Shown: positions 1-7,243, counted from the stretch's first letter. The stretch: DNA of 7,524 nucleotides from Cyclobacteriaceae bacterium (GCA_029880385.1 JAOUOM010000087.1:1-7524); one strand, 5' to 3'. The notes: generated from the letters alone by a model not told the origin. Program-made: numbers and translations.

Positions 1-2
1 TG

Positions 3-365
3 ACATTCCTTGACAGCTGGATAGCTCGTCGCAATCAGCTTGCTTTACATTACAGAAAAGGCCTGAAAGATGTGCAGAGCGTGCGTTTTTTTACGGAAAA
101 AAAAGATAGCCACAGGTGCCATTATCAGTTTCCTGTGCAGGTACAAAACCGGGAATCGCTGATTAATTTTTTAAATACCTGCGAAATTGGGACAAGCATC
201 GCCTATCCCTATTCACTGCCCGGCACACATCCCTATTTTGACAGCCGGCATTACCCTGAAACCGAGCGTCTGGCAGCACAGGTGCTTTCCCTGCCACTCT
301 ATCCCGAAATGACAGAAAGCCAGGTAGACTATGTTTGTGATAAAATCCAACTTTTCTTGAAATAA
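3..365 (+). CDS. DegT/DnrJ/EryC1/StrS-family aminotransferase, C-terminal fragment
   Basis: This is the last 120 codons of a gene that enters from the left; the frame is open from base 3 to the TAA at 363-365. The family consists of PLP-dependent aminotransferases that put amino groups on keto-sugars of nucleotide-sugar pathways, usually for O-antigen, capsule or glycoprotein glycans. The fragment shows the family's C-terminal pattern: LDSWIARRNQLALHY, then a HYQFPVQV strand, the EIGTSIAYPYSLPGTHPY segment (family form: GIGT.. HYP.PLH..PAY), and the ending ERLAAQVLSLPLYPEMTESQ. The PLP-binding lysine lies upstream of the window, so activity cannot be judged. A GTG at 72 could be read as a start, but homology continues upstream of it, so it is internal. 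The stop is one base from the asnB ATG, indicating one operon. The exact sugar substrate cannot be told. Confidence 0.88.
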   Translation, partial: TFLDSWIARRNQLALHYRKGLKDVQSVRFFTEKKDSHRCHYQFPVQVQNRESLINFLNTCEIGTSIAYPYSLPGTHPYFDSRHYPETERLAAQVLSLPLYPEMTESQVDYVCDKIQLFLK

Positions 366-366
366 C

Positions 367-2238
367 ATGTGCGGGATAACAGGAGTTTTATCGTATGGCC
401 AACTCAGGGAAGAAGACCTTGGCAGGCTCAGACGTGCTACAGGCTTGCTTTTCAGGCGAGGTCCGGATGCCGAAGGGGTCTGGTCTGATGAAAAAACAGC
501 ACTCGGCCATCGCCGCTTATCAGTTATCGATCCGTCAGAACGTGGCAATCAGCCCATGGTGGATACCACTGGCCCGTATGTGATCGTGTACAATGGAGAA
601 ATCTATAACTTTTCGTTCCTGCGTAACCAACTCGAAGAAAAGGGGCATACATTCCACACCACAACCGATACGGAGGTAGTGATAAAAGCCTACAGGGAAT
701 GGGGCACGTCCTGCGTGGAAAAATTCAATGGGATTTTTGCCTTCGCCATCTACAACCGAAACGATCAGTCACTTTTTCTGGCCCGCGACCGCTTTGGCGT
801 CAAGCCTTTGCTTTATGCATTTGATGAAAGGGGCCTTGCGTTTGCATCGGAAATGAAGGCCCTGATCCACTTGACAGGCAAACGCCCCCTCGACAAAGAA
901 GGACTAAACCTGTATTTTCAACTCACCTATATACCGGCACCGCATACAATATTCGAAGGCATCAAAAAGCTTTTGCCGGGGCATTCCATATATATCAAGG
1001 AAAAACACCATGAACTGAATTGCTATTACAGGATTCCATACAGGAGTCAGCCTCGTGAAACGTCCTTTGAAAAAGCAAAAATAAAATTGAAGGAAGCCCT
1101 GACCCGGTCGGTTCGTGACCAGCTGGTGGCAGATGTACCACTGGGCACATTTTTGTCCGGAGGCATTGACAGCTCGATTATTTCCCTGCTGGCAGCCAGG
1201 GAAGTCAATGAACTCAACACCTTCTCTATCGGCTATCGGGATCATCCTTTTTTTGATGAAACCAGCTATGCGGAATTAGTGGTTGAACGGTACGGGACCC
1301 GCCATCATACTTTTCGCTTATCCAATCAGGATTTGCTCGAACATGTGAGTGAAGTAGTCGATTACCTCGATGAGCCCTTTGCAGATTCATCGGCGTTACC
1401 GGTATTTATACTGAGCCGCCTGACCCGGCAGCACGTAACCGTGGCACTTTCAGGCGATGGTGCTGACGAACTGTTTTCGGGCTACAACAAGCACCCTGCC
1501 TGGATCGCTGCGGGGCAGTCTGGGCCTGCCAACCGGATGATCAAACAAGTTGCTCCGTTTGTAAAGGCAATTCCGGGATCACGTGACGGGTGGATCGGGA
1601 ATAAAATACGGCAGGTAGGAAAATATGCCCAAATCGTGGGTAAAGGACCTGCCGACAGGTACTGGCACCTGGCCAGTTTTGGCTCCTTTCCACTTCGCAG
1701 TGCACTACTCCGTGAGGATTTTTTGACCCGCCCTGATGGGAGTCCCTGGACAAACGGATTAAATACGGACTTTAATACCGTACTGGAAGCCGATATGCAC
1801 TTGATTTTGCCAGGCGATATGCTCCATAAGGTGGATATGATGTCGATGGCCAATGCATTGGAAGTGCGTGTCCCTTTTCTGGATCACCGGGTAGTGGACA
1901 TGGCGTTTGATATGCCGGTTTCCTACAAAATACAGGGGGACAACCGAAAGCGTATCCTGCGCGAAGCATTTAAGGATGACTTGCCAGAATCACTTTTTCG
2001 CAGGGGAAAACATGGCTTTGAAGTACCCTTGCTCGACTGGTTCAGAAAAGAATGGAAAGGAGAACTCGACCAGGTAGTTTTCAACCGGAAACTAGTGGAG
2101 GAGCAGGGCATATTCCAGTGGGAAGGCGTGGCTCACGTACGGGAAAAGGTATTTTCTAAAAACCCCGGTGATGCGGCCATCCATACCTGGCAACTCTATG
2201 TTTTTCAGAAATGGTGGTCAAAATATGCCCTCCGGTAA
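367..2238 (+). CDS. asnB: asparagine synthetase (glutamine-hydrolysing), AsnB type
   Basis: This 623-residue protein is predicted to move ammonia from glutamine to an AMP-activated carboxylate, classically aspartate to asparagine, in the cytoplasm. The N-terminal class II glutaminase domain starts with Cys2 as nucleophile (MCGITG) and carries RRGPDAEG (30-37), GHRRLSVID (48-55), YNGEIYNF (75-82) and TTTDTE (98-103). The synthetase domain has the PP-loop SGGIDSS at 264-270, LDEPFADSSALP, SGDGADE at 362-368 and ALEVRVPFLDHR. All residues expected for both half-reactions are visible. The ATG at 367 is fixed because Cys2 must follow the initiator Met. The length is near the 610-640 residue class rather than the 554 of E. 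coli AsnB. It follows the sugar aminotransferase gene by one base with no Shine-Dalgarno site. AsnB-like enzymes in glycan loci can amidate sugar acids, so the substrate may not be aspartate. Confidence 0.95.
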   Translation: MCGITGVLSYGQLREEDLGRLRRATGLLFRRGPDAEGVWSDEKTALGHRRLSVIDPSERGNQPMVDTTGPYVIVYNGEIYNFSFLRNQLEEKGHTFHTTTDTEVVIKAYREWGTSCVEKFNGIFAFAIYNRNDQSLFLARDRFGVKPLLYAFDERGLAFASEMKALIHLTGKRPLDKEGLNLYFQLTYIPAPHTIFEGIKKLLPGHSIYIKEKHHELNCYYRIPYRSQPRETSFEKAKIKLKEALTRSVRDQLVADVPLGTFLSGGIDSSIISLLAAREVNELNTFSIGYRDHPFFDETSYAELVVERYGTRHHTFRLSNQDLLEHVSEVVDYLDEPFADSSALPVFILSRLTRQHVTVALSGDGADELFSGYNKHPAWIAAGQSGPANRMIKQVAPFVKAIPGSRDGWIGNKIRQVGKYAQIVGKGPADRYWHLASFGSFPLRSALLREDFLTRPDGSPWTNGLNTDFNTVLEADMHLILPGDMLHKVDMMSMANALEVRVPFLDHRVVDMAFDMPVSYKIQGDNRKRILREAFKDDLPESLFRRGKHGFEVPLLDWFRKEWKGELDQVVFNRKLVEEQGIFQWEGVAHVREKVFSKNPGDAAIHTWQLYVFQKWWSKYALR

Positions 2239-2273
2239 TCCTTGACCTGGCAAACCATTCAGCGATGCACAGA

Positions 2274-3338
2274 TCAGACCTTATAAATCCAACCATGCGG
2301 GTCAGCGAGTTCCCCGGATTTGATGCGGTTTAATGTGTCGAGAAAACCCTGAGAATGTATTCTGGACTCCACAGCGGGCAGATCATAATCCGTCCCGTCA
2401 TGGCCGATGGTCTTGATTTGAGCAATGGTAGCAGCTGTACCGGCACCAAATGCCTCCTGCAGGGTTCCTTTTTTGATTGCATCAATTATTTCGGTGACAC
2501 GGATTGGCCGTTCTTCTACTTTCATCCCCTTGTCCCGTGCAATTTGGAGGATGCTGTCCCGTGTGATTCCCGCCAGGATCGTGTCGCCCGTGGGGGCTGT
2601 GACCAATGTATCGTCAATGACAAACATCAGGTTCATGGTACCCGATTCTTCAACAAATTCGTGGGTTTTGCCATCGGTCCAAATCAACTGATGGTATCCC
2701 TGCCTGGCTGCCTGCAGGGCTGGGTAAAGTGCACCTGCGTAGTTGCCGCCGGTTTTGGCAAATCCAGTACCCCCTGCTGCTGCGCGGGTATAATGTGTTT
2801 CAATTTTTACCCGAACCGGCTCCGAATAGTAGGCACCTACCGGGCCTGTAATGATATAAAATGAATAGGTGTCGGATGGCCGAATCCCAATGTAGGGATC
2901 CATGGCTATCTGAAAAGGCCTGATGTACAGGGATGTCCCCGCCTTATCGGGTATCCATCCCTTGTCGAGACGGATTAATTCGGTAATCCCCTGCATAAAC
3001 AATTCCTCGGGCACAGGTGGCATACACATACGTTCGGCACTTTTCATCATTCGCCTGGCATTTGTCTGTGGCCGGAAAATCAACGTTTCTCCATTTACCC
3101 CCCGGTATGCTTTGAGACCTTCAAAAATGGTTGAGGCATAATGCAGCGTGGTGTTGGCCGGACTTATCTTAATATCTCCATATGGCACAATGCGCACATC
3201 CTGCCACTCGCCTCCGTGGTACTCTGCCACAAACATGTGGTCAGAATATACTTTACCAAAAACAGGGTTGTTCAGATCAGTCTCTGCTAATTTGGAATGA
3301 TTGGTTTTTTCAATTCGGATGTTAAATGTGTCTGTCAT
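2274..3338 (-). CDS. ilvE: branched-chain amino acid aminotransferase (class IV PLP fold)
   Basis: This 354-residue protein reversibly transaminates leucine, isoleucine and valine with 2-oxoglutarate, the last biosynthetic or first degradative step. It is the longer, human-like BCAT type: HYASTIFEGLKAYRG (66-80), RMMKSAERMCMPP, the catalytic lysine K195 in FAKTGGNYAG, WTDGKTHEFVEESGTMN (220-236) and TILAGITRDSIL. The frame is open to an ATG at 3392, but that start would run into the preceding adenosyltransferase gene. The ATG at 3338 (MTDTFNIRIEK) gives a normal N-terminus, so I use it. It is last in a minus-strand operon, 22 bases after the adenosyltransferase stop. No ilvBCD or leu genes are nearby. 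It converges with asnB across a 35-base gap that shows no clear hairpin. Confidence 0.95.
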   Translation of the reverse strand: MTDTFNIRIEKTNHSKLAETDLNNPVFGKVYSDHMFVAEYHGGEWQDVRIVPYGDIKISPANTTLHYASTIFEGLKAYRGVNGETLIFRPQTNARRMMKSAERMCMPPVPEELFMQGITELIRLDKGWIPDKAGTSLYIRPFQIAMDPYIGIRPSDTYSFYIITGPVGAYYSEPVRVKIETHYTRAAAGGTGFAKTGGNYAGALYPALQAARQGYHQLIWTDGKTHEFVEESGTMNLMFVIDDTLVTAPTGDTILAGITRDSILQIARDKGMKVEERPIRVTEIIDAIKKGTLQEAFGAGTAATIAQIKTIGHDGTDYDLPAVESRIHSQGFLDTLNRIKSGELADPHGWIYKV

Positions 3339-3360
3339 GGCTGCCAAAAGTTTAACTGAA

Positions 3361-3915
3361 TCAGCCAGGCACCCAGGGGGTTTCCGGCACATTCAGGTCG
3401 TTTCCTAACTTTCGTGCAAGATTAAAGAAATAATCAGACAGCCGATTCAGGAATGGCAGTATATTTTCTTCTGAATGTTCGTTTTTGGCCAATTTACTGA
3501 CATTCCGCTCGGCACGCCTGCAAATTGTCCGGCACACATGGCATAATGATACGGCGGGGTGCCCTCCCGGAAGAATGAAATTTTTCAGCGGCGGGAGTTT
3601 TTTTTCAAAATGATCAATCCATTGCTCGATCTGAAAAACATCCTGAATGGTGATTTCAGGCAATTTAAATCCGGTAAAACCGGGCGCAGTGGCCAGGATG
3701 GAACCGACGGTGAAAAGTTTTTCCTGCACCCAGTACAATTGATGTTTGATCCGGACATCTACTGCCTCCTGGTCTTTGAGCAGGGCAATAAAGGAATTCA
3801 GCTCATCCACCGTGCCATAGGCTTCAATACGCTCATCTGATTTTGATACCTTTTTGCCCCCCAACAACGAAGTAGTGCCCTTGTCGCCCGTTTTTGTATA
3901 AATTTTTGATGCCAT
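3361..3915 (-). CDS. pduO: ATP:cob(I)alamin adenosyltransferase, PduO type
   Basis: This 184-residue enzyme transfers the 5'-deoxyadenosyl group of ATP to reduced corrinoid, making adenosylcobalamin, the cofactor of enzymes such as methylmalonyl-CoA mutase. The N-terminal ATP-binding stretch KIYTKTGDKGTTSLLGG (residues 4-20) is typical of the family. It is followed by SDERIEAYGTVDELNSFI, then GGHPAVSLCHVCRTICRRAER with the conserved arginines of the active site, then LNRLSDYFFNLAR. The length fits the family (about 180-200). The start codon overlaps the stop of the upstream ABC ATPase by one base (TGATG), implying translational coupling, and ilvE follows after 22 bases. No other cobalamin biosynthesis or uptake gene is in the window, so it may serve salvage of imported B12; this is inference. 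Confidence 0.94.
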   Translation of the reverse strand: MASKIYTKTGDKGTTSLLGGKKVSKSDERIEAYGTVDELNSFIALLKDQEAVDVRIKHQLYWVQEKLFTVGSILATAPGFTGFKLPEITIQDVFQIEQWIDHFEKKLPPLKNFILPGGHPAVSLCHVCRTICRRAERNVSKLAKNEHSEENILPFLNRLSDYFFNLARKLGNDLNVPETPWVPG

Positions 3916-4625
3916 CAGACGACCAGTGGTTTGCGCACATTTTGATTGACCACATCGGTTTCGATCAGTCCGTCGCGGAGGCGGACGATCCGGTGAGCAT
4001 ACTCGGCGATATCATCTTCGTGCGTTACCATCACGATGGTATTGCCCTGTGAATGCAACTCCTGAAAAAGCTCCATGATACTGTATGAGGTTTTGGAATC
4101 GAGGTTTCCCGTAGGCTCATCAGCCAGAATGATGCTGGGGTCATTTACCAGGGCCCGGGCAATGGCCACACGCTGCCGCTGCCCACCGGAAAGCTCATTC
4201 GGCTTGTGATAAGCCCTGTCGCCTAGCCCCACTCCCTCCAGGGCAGCAAAGGCTTTCTCTTCCCTGTCTTCTCGGTTAAAACCTGCATAGACGAGCGGCA
4301 AGGCTACATTCTCAAGTGCCGTTGCCCTTGGCAGCAGGTTGAAGGTCTGAAACACAAAGCCAATTTCCTTGTTTCGGATTTCGGCCAGCTCATTTTCTGT
4401 CAGGTCACTTACATCGTGGTTATTGAGGATGTATTGGCCTGTAGATGGTGTGTCAAGGCAACCGATAATGTTCATAAGTGTGGATTTGCCCGATCCGGAC
4501 GGCCCCATAAACGCAACGTATTCGCCTTTGTCAATGGAAATGGAGATGGAATTGAGGGCGTGGATGGTTTCACTGCCCATGACATATTTTCTTGAAATAT
4601 TCGTAGTTTGAATGATTTGCCCCAT
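3915..4625 (-). CDS. ABC transporter ATP-binding protein, MacB/LolD type
   Basis: This 236-residue stand-alone nucleotide-binding subunit would power a transporter or an extracytoplasmic mechanotransmission complex from the cytoplasmic face of the inner membrane. All motifs are intact: Walker A GPSGSGKST (41-49), Q-loop Gln93 in FVFQTFNLLPRAT, signature LSGGQ (145-149, followed by RQRVAIARAL), Walker B IILADE (165-170) with the D-loop in EPTGNLDSKTS, and the switch His202 in VMVTHED. The combination FQTFNLLP plus ADEPTGNLDS is characteristic of the MacB/LolD/FtsE branch, whose partners are MacB-type permeases. No permease gene is in the window, so the partner must be encoded elsewhere. It is the first gene of the minus-strand operon with the adenosyltransferase and ilvE. 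The 122 bases before it probably hold the promoter. Confidence 0.93.
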   Translation of the reverse strand: MGQIIQTTNISRKYVMGSETIHALNSISISIDKGEYVAFMGPSGSGKSTLMNIIGCLDTPSTGQYILNNHDVSDLTENELAEIRNKEIGFVFQTFNLLPRATALENVALPLVYAGFNREDREEKAFAALEGVGLGDRAYHKPNELSGGQRQRVAIARALVNDPSIILADEPTGNLDSKTSYSIMELFQELHSQGNTIVMVTHEDDIAEYAHRIVRLRDGLIETDVVNQNVRKPLVV

Positions 4626-4747
4626 GGATAGACGTTATGTTTTAGTGGATTAATCTGGATTCCTTTGCTAAGACGGTGAATCGTCGTGTTTTGTTGGTTA
4701 TTTTATGTGAAAATACGAAAACCTGGTTTTTAATCATGACAGGCCTT
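4626..4747. other. intergenic gap, presumed operon promoter region
   Basis: This 122-base gap lies between the stop of the SDR gene and the start of the ABC ATPase gene, both on the minus strand. It is AT-richer than the flanking genes and is the only sizeable gap upstream of the three-gene operon, so it probably contains that operon's promoter. I find no exact TAnnTTTG box on the minus strand; the nearest is TATTTTCA (complement of about 4708-4715). A 13-base palindrome, AAAACC-T-GGTTTT, sits at 4718-4730. Its one-base centre is too small for a normal terminator loop. Confidence 0.35.
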
Positions 4748-5431
4748 TCACGACCGGTTATACAGGCGTAACAAGGGTGTCCCCCGCAAAGCCTTTGCTT
4801 CTTCAGACAACAGGTAGAGAATGGATGATGCCAGGCTTTGTGGCGATACCCAGTCCTCAAAAAGCGCATCCGGCATGGCCTCGCGGTTTTGTGGTGTATC
4901 TATCGTTCCAGGAACGATCACGGAAGTTACTATATTGTCCCGCTCACTGTTTTCATTAAGAATGGAAGCCAGTTGAATGACCGATCCCTTGGCCAGGGAA
5001 TACGCCAGCTTCTGGAACGCTCCCCCGTCTACGGCAGGCTTGGCACCGGCAAGAACGATGCGGCCACCACCCTGGAGTTTCATCCAGTCGTACACAGGCC
5101 TGACAATGTGAAAGGCTGTCAGCACGTTGAGCTGGTACATGTCCAGCAGGTCGCGGGAGGTTGTTTCCTGTAGATTTCCCATGGCAAAACCACCCGCCAG
5201 CAGGATTGCGGCATCCAGACGACTATGTTTTTTGCGCAGGCCTTCAATCAACTGTGTGCACGCCGATTCACTCGACAGGTCTGCCTCTACTGGCTCCACG
5301 CCAGGGGGCAAATCGGAAACCGAACCCGGACGAAGGAGTCCGATGACAGAGTAACCCTGGTCTGCAAACATTTGGCAAGTGGCCCTGCCAAGGTTTCCGC
5401 CGGCTCCTGTCACCAGTACTTTTTTTGTCAT
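4748..5431 (-). CDS. short-chain dehydrogenase/reductase resembling dihydropteridine reductase
   Basis: This 227-residue protein has a Rossmann-fold NAD(P)-binding N-terminus, TGAGGNLG at residues 8-15, and the SDR catalytic pair Tyr144 and Lys148 in YSLAK. The usual SDR serine is absent: the position holds alanine (A130 in LAGAKPAVDGG). That segment, together with ILLAGGFAMGN (76-86), AKGSVIQL (147-154), VPGTIDTPQNR (173-183) and the following MPDALFEDW, closely parallels mammalian quinonoid dihydropteridine reductase as I remember it (LAGAKAALDG, AKGAVHQL, TLDTPMNRKSMP). That enzyme also lacks the serine. The role is therefore probably NAD(P)H-dependent reduction of a pterin or similar quinonoid compound, though no pterin-dependent hydroxylase is nearby. 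The ATG at 5431 gives the expected short lead-in to the beta1 strand. The gene is divergent from the alkyltransferase-like gene across 40 bases. Confidence 0.85.
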   Translation of the reverse strand: MTKKVLVTGAGGNLGRATCQMFADQGYSVIGLLRPGSVSDLPPGVEPVEADLSSESACTQLIEGLRKKHSRLDAAILLAGGFAMGNLQETTSRDLLDMYQLNVLTAFHIVRPVYDWMKLQGGGRIVLAGAKPAVDGGAFQKLAYSLAKGSVIQLASILNENSERDNIVTSVIVPGTIDTPQNREAMPDALFEDWVSPQSLASSILYLLSEEAKALRGTPLLRLYNRS

Positions 5432-5443
5432 TGTTTACAATTG

Positions 5444-5451
5444 TATGTTTG
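5444..5451 (+). promoter_or_regulatory. candidate Bacteroidota -7 box (TATGTTTG)
   Basis: TATGTTTG matches the Bacteroidota sigma -7 consensus TAnnTTTG exactly and lies in the 40-base gap between the divergent SDR and alkyltransferase-like genes. A TTTG at 5424-5427 could be the -33 element, but the spacing of 16 is shorter than the usual 19-21. Transcription would start near 5457, giving a leader of about 15 bases to the ATG at 5472. An eight-base box with two free positions arises readily by chance, so this is tentative. Confidence 0.35.
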
Positions 5452-5471
5452 AATCTGTAATTTCATGTATT

Positions 5472-5804
5472 ATGGCAAAAAACCAATCATTTTTCGCGGA
5501 TGTCTATGAAGTCGTCAAACTCATCCCACGCGGCAGGGTCACTTCCTATGGCGCCATTGGGGCCTATTTGGGTGCAAAATCCAGTGCCCGCATGGTAGGC
5601 TGGGCCATGAACCAGGCGCATGGCATGGACGATGTACCTGCCCACCGGGTAGTGAACCGCTCGGGCCTGCTTACCGGCAAGCACTGTTTCGGGTCACCCA
5701 CCCGTATGCAGGAGCTATTGGAATCGGAAGGTATCGTCATCGCCAATGACCAGGTTTGCCATTTTACCAGTGTATTTTGGGATCCGTCGCTTGAACTCCT
5801 TTAG
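5472..5804 (+). CDS. MGMT-family alkyltransferase-like protein without the active-site cysteine
   Basis: This 110-residue protein is the DNA-binding domain of the O6-alkylguanine-DNA alkyltransferase family. It has the wing-helix segment VTSYGAIGAYLGAKSSARMV with Tyr26 and the candidate arginine finger Arg40, then GWAMNQA, and the active-site loop VPAHRVVNRSGLLTGKHCFG (55-74). MGMT has PCHRV; here residue 57 is Ala, so the protein cannot accept alkyl groups at that site. Known alkyltransferase-like (ATL) proteins have Trp or Ala there; they bind O6-alkylguanine, flip it out and hand the lesion to nucleotide excision repair. The length matches ATL proteins (about 100-120). The frame is open to 5379, with possible earlier starts at 5379 and 5445, but homology begins at MAKNQSFFADVYEVV, so I choose 5472. 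The last four bases overlap the end of the symporter gene on the other strand. Confidence 0.9.
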   Translation: MAKNQSFFADVYEVVKLIPRGRVTSYGAIGAYLGAKSSARMVGWAMNQAHGMDDVPAHRVVNRSGLLTGKHCFGSPTRMQELLESEGIVIANDQVCHFTSVFWDPSLELL

Positions 5805-7243
5805 GTTGTTTTTTTCCGGCCAAGGTACAGGCCAATAAATACAAGAAAACCATTGATGATCAGTATTTCAAAACCAATACGATACCCCCATAGCAAGTCT
5901 TCGGAATACGCATTGATAAGGTAGGAAAGCAAAGGAGCGGCTATGCTGATATAGGGCACCCAATTGTCCCTTACCTGCCAGCGGGTGAAAATCCCGAAAC
6001 TAAATAACCCCAGCAACGGCCCATAGGTATAACCCGCTACTTTGAGAATGGAATTGATCACACTCTGATCATTGATGGCATTAAACGCCAGGATGACCAA
6101 AAACAAAAGGAAGGTGAACCCAAGATGGACGACTGCTTTTGTATGCTTCCTGTTGGCGAAATTTTCTTTGTTGAAGCCCAGAAAATCGACACAAAAAGAC
6201 GTAGTAAGGGCTGTGAGAGCCGAGTCAGCACTGGAATATGCGGCAGCTGTGATCCCCAACAAAAACACAATGCCCCCCACTAGCGGGAAATAATTGACAG
6301 CCAGCATGGGGAAAAGCTGATCAGTTCGCTCGGGTAGGCCGATTTGGTTGGCCTCTGCATACATATACAGGAGCACGCCCAGCGTTAGAAACATCAACTT
6401 AACCACTACCAGTGTCAGGCTAAACCACAGCATGTTTTTTTGTGCATCTTTCAGGTTTTTGCAGGTTAGATTTTTTTGCATCATGTCCTGATCAAGTCCC
6501 GTCATCACAATGGCAATAAATGCCCCCGCAAAAAATTCCTTGACAAAATGACGACTATGTTGCCAGTCCCAATTGAATACCTGTGACTTGGGGTTTACGG
6601 TGACCTGCTCTGCCAACTGCCACCAGTCCCAGGAAAAACTATCCTTGATATATGAAATACTGATGATTACCGAAGCAATCATAAAAGTCGTCTGTAAGGT
6701 ATCCGTCCATACGATGGTCCGGATACCTCCTCGAAAGGTATAAAGCCAGATCAACACCACCGAGGTAAGTACCGCTACCCAGAAAGGAAGGCCAAATGCA
6801 TCAAAAAAGGCAATTTGCAATACCCCCGCAACAAGGTAAAGTCGAAAGGAAGAACCTATGATCCTGCTCAGAAGAAAGAAAAAAGCACCGGACTTGTATG
6901 ACCAAAATCCAAACCTGTCTTCCAAATAGGTATAGATGGAAACCAAATTCATCCGGTAATACAACGGCATCAATACGGTGCCAATGACAAGGTAGCCCAG
7001 CAAATACCCCAAAACCATTTGAAAATAATACCAATTGCTACTCCCTACTTCACCCGGTACCGAAATAAACGTGACCCCTGAAAGGGAGGCCCCGATCATG
7101 CCAAAGGCAACCAGGTACCAGGGCGATCGACGGTTGCCCGTATAAAAGGTCTCGGCATCTGCATTTTTCGAAGTTATAACCGATATAAAAATCAGGATCA
7201 GAAAGTATCCGCCGATAATCCCGGCAACTAAAAGTGGATTCAT
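5801..7243 (-). CDS. sodium:solute symporter (SSS family)
   Basis: This 480-residue integral inner-membrane protein probably uses the sodium gradient to import a small solute. Hydrophobic segments suggest about 13 helices, roughly at residues 4-24, 42-62, 72-93, 120-142, 153-170, 178-199, 235-250, 272-294, 317-345, 372-388, 400-418, 428-446 and 456-475. Family marks include ETFYTGNRRSPWYLVAFGM (31-49), the RGGIRTIVWTDTLQ motif (171-184), MTGLDQDMMQKNL (247-259) and AAAYSSADSALTAL (333-346), whose serines fall where SSS proteins build the Na2 site. The substrate cannot be assigned: SSS relatives carry sugars, sialic acid, amino acids, iodide or vitamins. The ATG at 7243 starts directly at the first helix. 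The gene is divergent from clpS across 76 bases and tail-to-tail with the alkyltransferase-like gene. Confidence 0.92.
   Translation of the reverse strand: MNPLLVAGIIGGYFLILIFISVITSKNADAETFYTGNRRSPWYLVAFGMIGASLSGVTFISVPGEVGSSNWYYFQMVLGYLLGYLVIGTVLMPLYYRMNLVSIYTYLEDRFGFWSYKSGAFFFLLSRIIGSSFRLYLVAGVLQIAFFDAFGLPFWVAVLTSVVLIWLYTFRGGIRTIVWTDTLQTTFMIASVIISISYIKDSFSWDWWQLAEQVTVNPKSQVFNWDWQHSRHFVKEFFAGAFIAIVMTGLDQDMMQKNLTCKNLKDAQKNMLWFSLTLVVVKLMFLTLGVLLYMYAEANQIGLPERTDQLFPMLAVNYFPLVGGIVFLLGITAAAYSSADSALTALTTSFCVDFLGFNKENFANRKHTKAVVHLGFTFLLFLVILAFNAINDQSVINSILKVAGYTYGPLLGLFSFGIFTRWQVRDNWVPYISIAAPLLSYLINAYSEDLLWGYRIGFEILIINGFLVFIGLYLGRKKTT

Noticed and set aside
2239..2273. Possible bidirectional terminator between convergent asnB and ilvE.
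   Set aside because: The 35-base gap contains no stable inverted repeat or T-run that I can find.
2355..2864. 169-codon plus-strand open frame opposite ilvE.
   Set aside because: It is antisense to a well-supported aminotransferase and its Cys/Gly-rich translation resembles no protein family.
4718..4730. Palindrome AAAACC-T-GGTTTT after the SDR gene, considered as a terminator.
   Set aside because: A one-base centre cannot form a normal loop without opening the central GC pairs, leaving a weak AT stem. It is only mentioned under the intergenic region.
4642..4869. 75-codon minus-strand open frame at the end of the SDR gene and in the gap after it.
   Set aside because: About half of it lies inside the SDR coding sequence in another frame. 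The translation is rich in Cys, His and Arg with no family resemblance, and no start signal supports it.
5809..5815. Run of seven T residues just after the alkyltransferase-like stop, as in an intrinsic terminator.
   Set aside because: No GC-rich hairpin precedes it, and it encodes lysines near the C-terminus of the symporter on the other strand.
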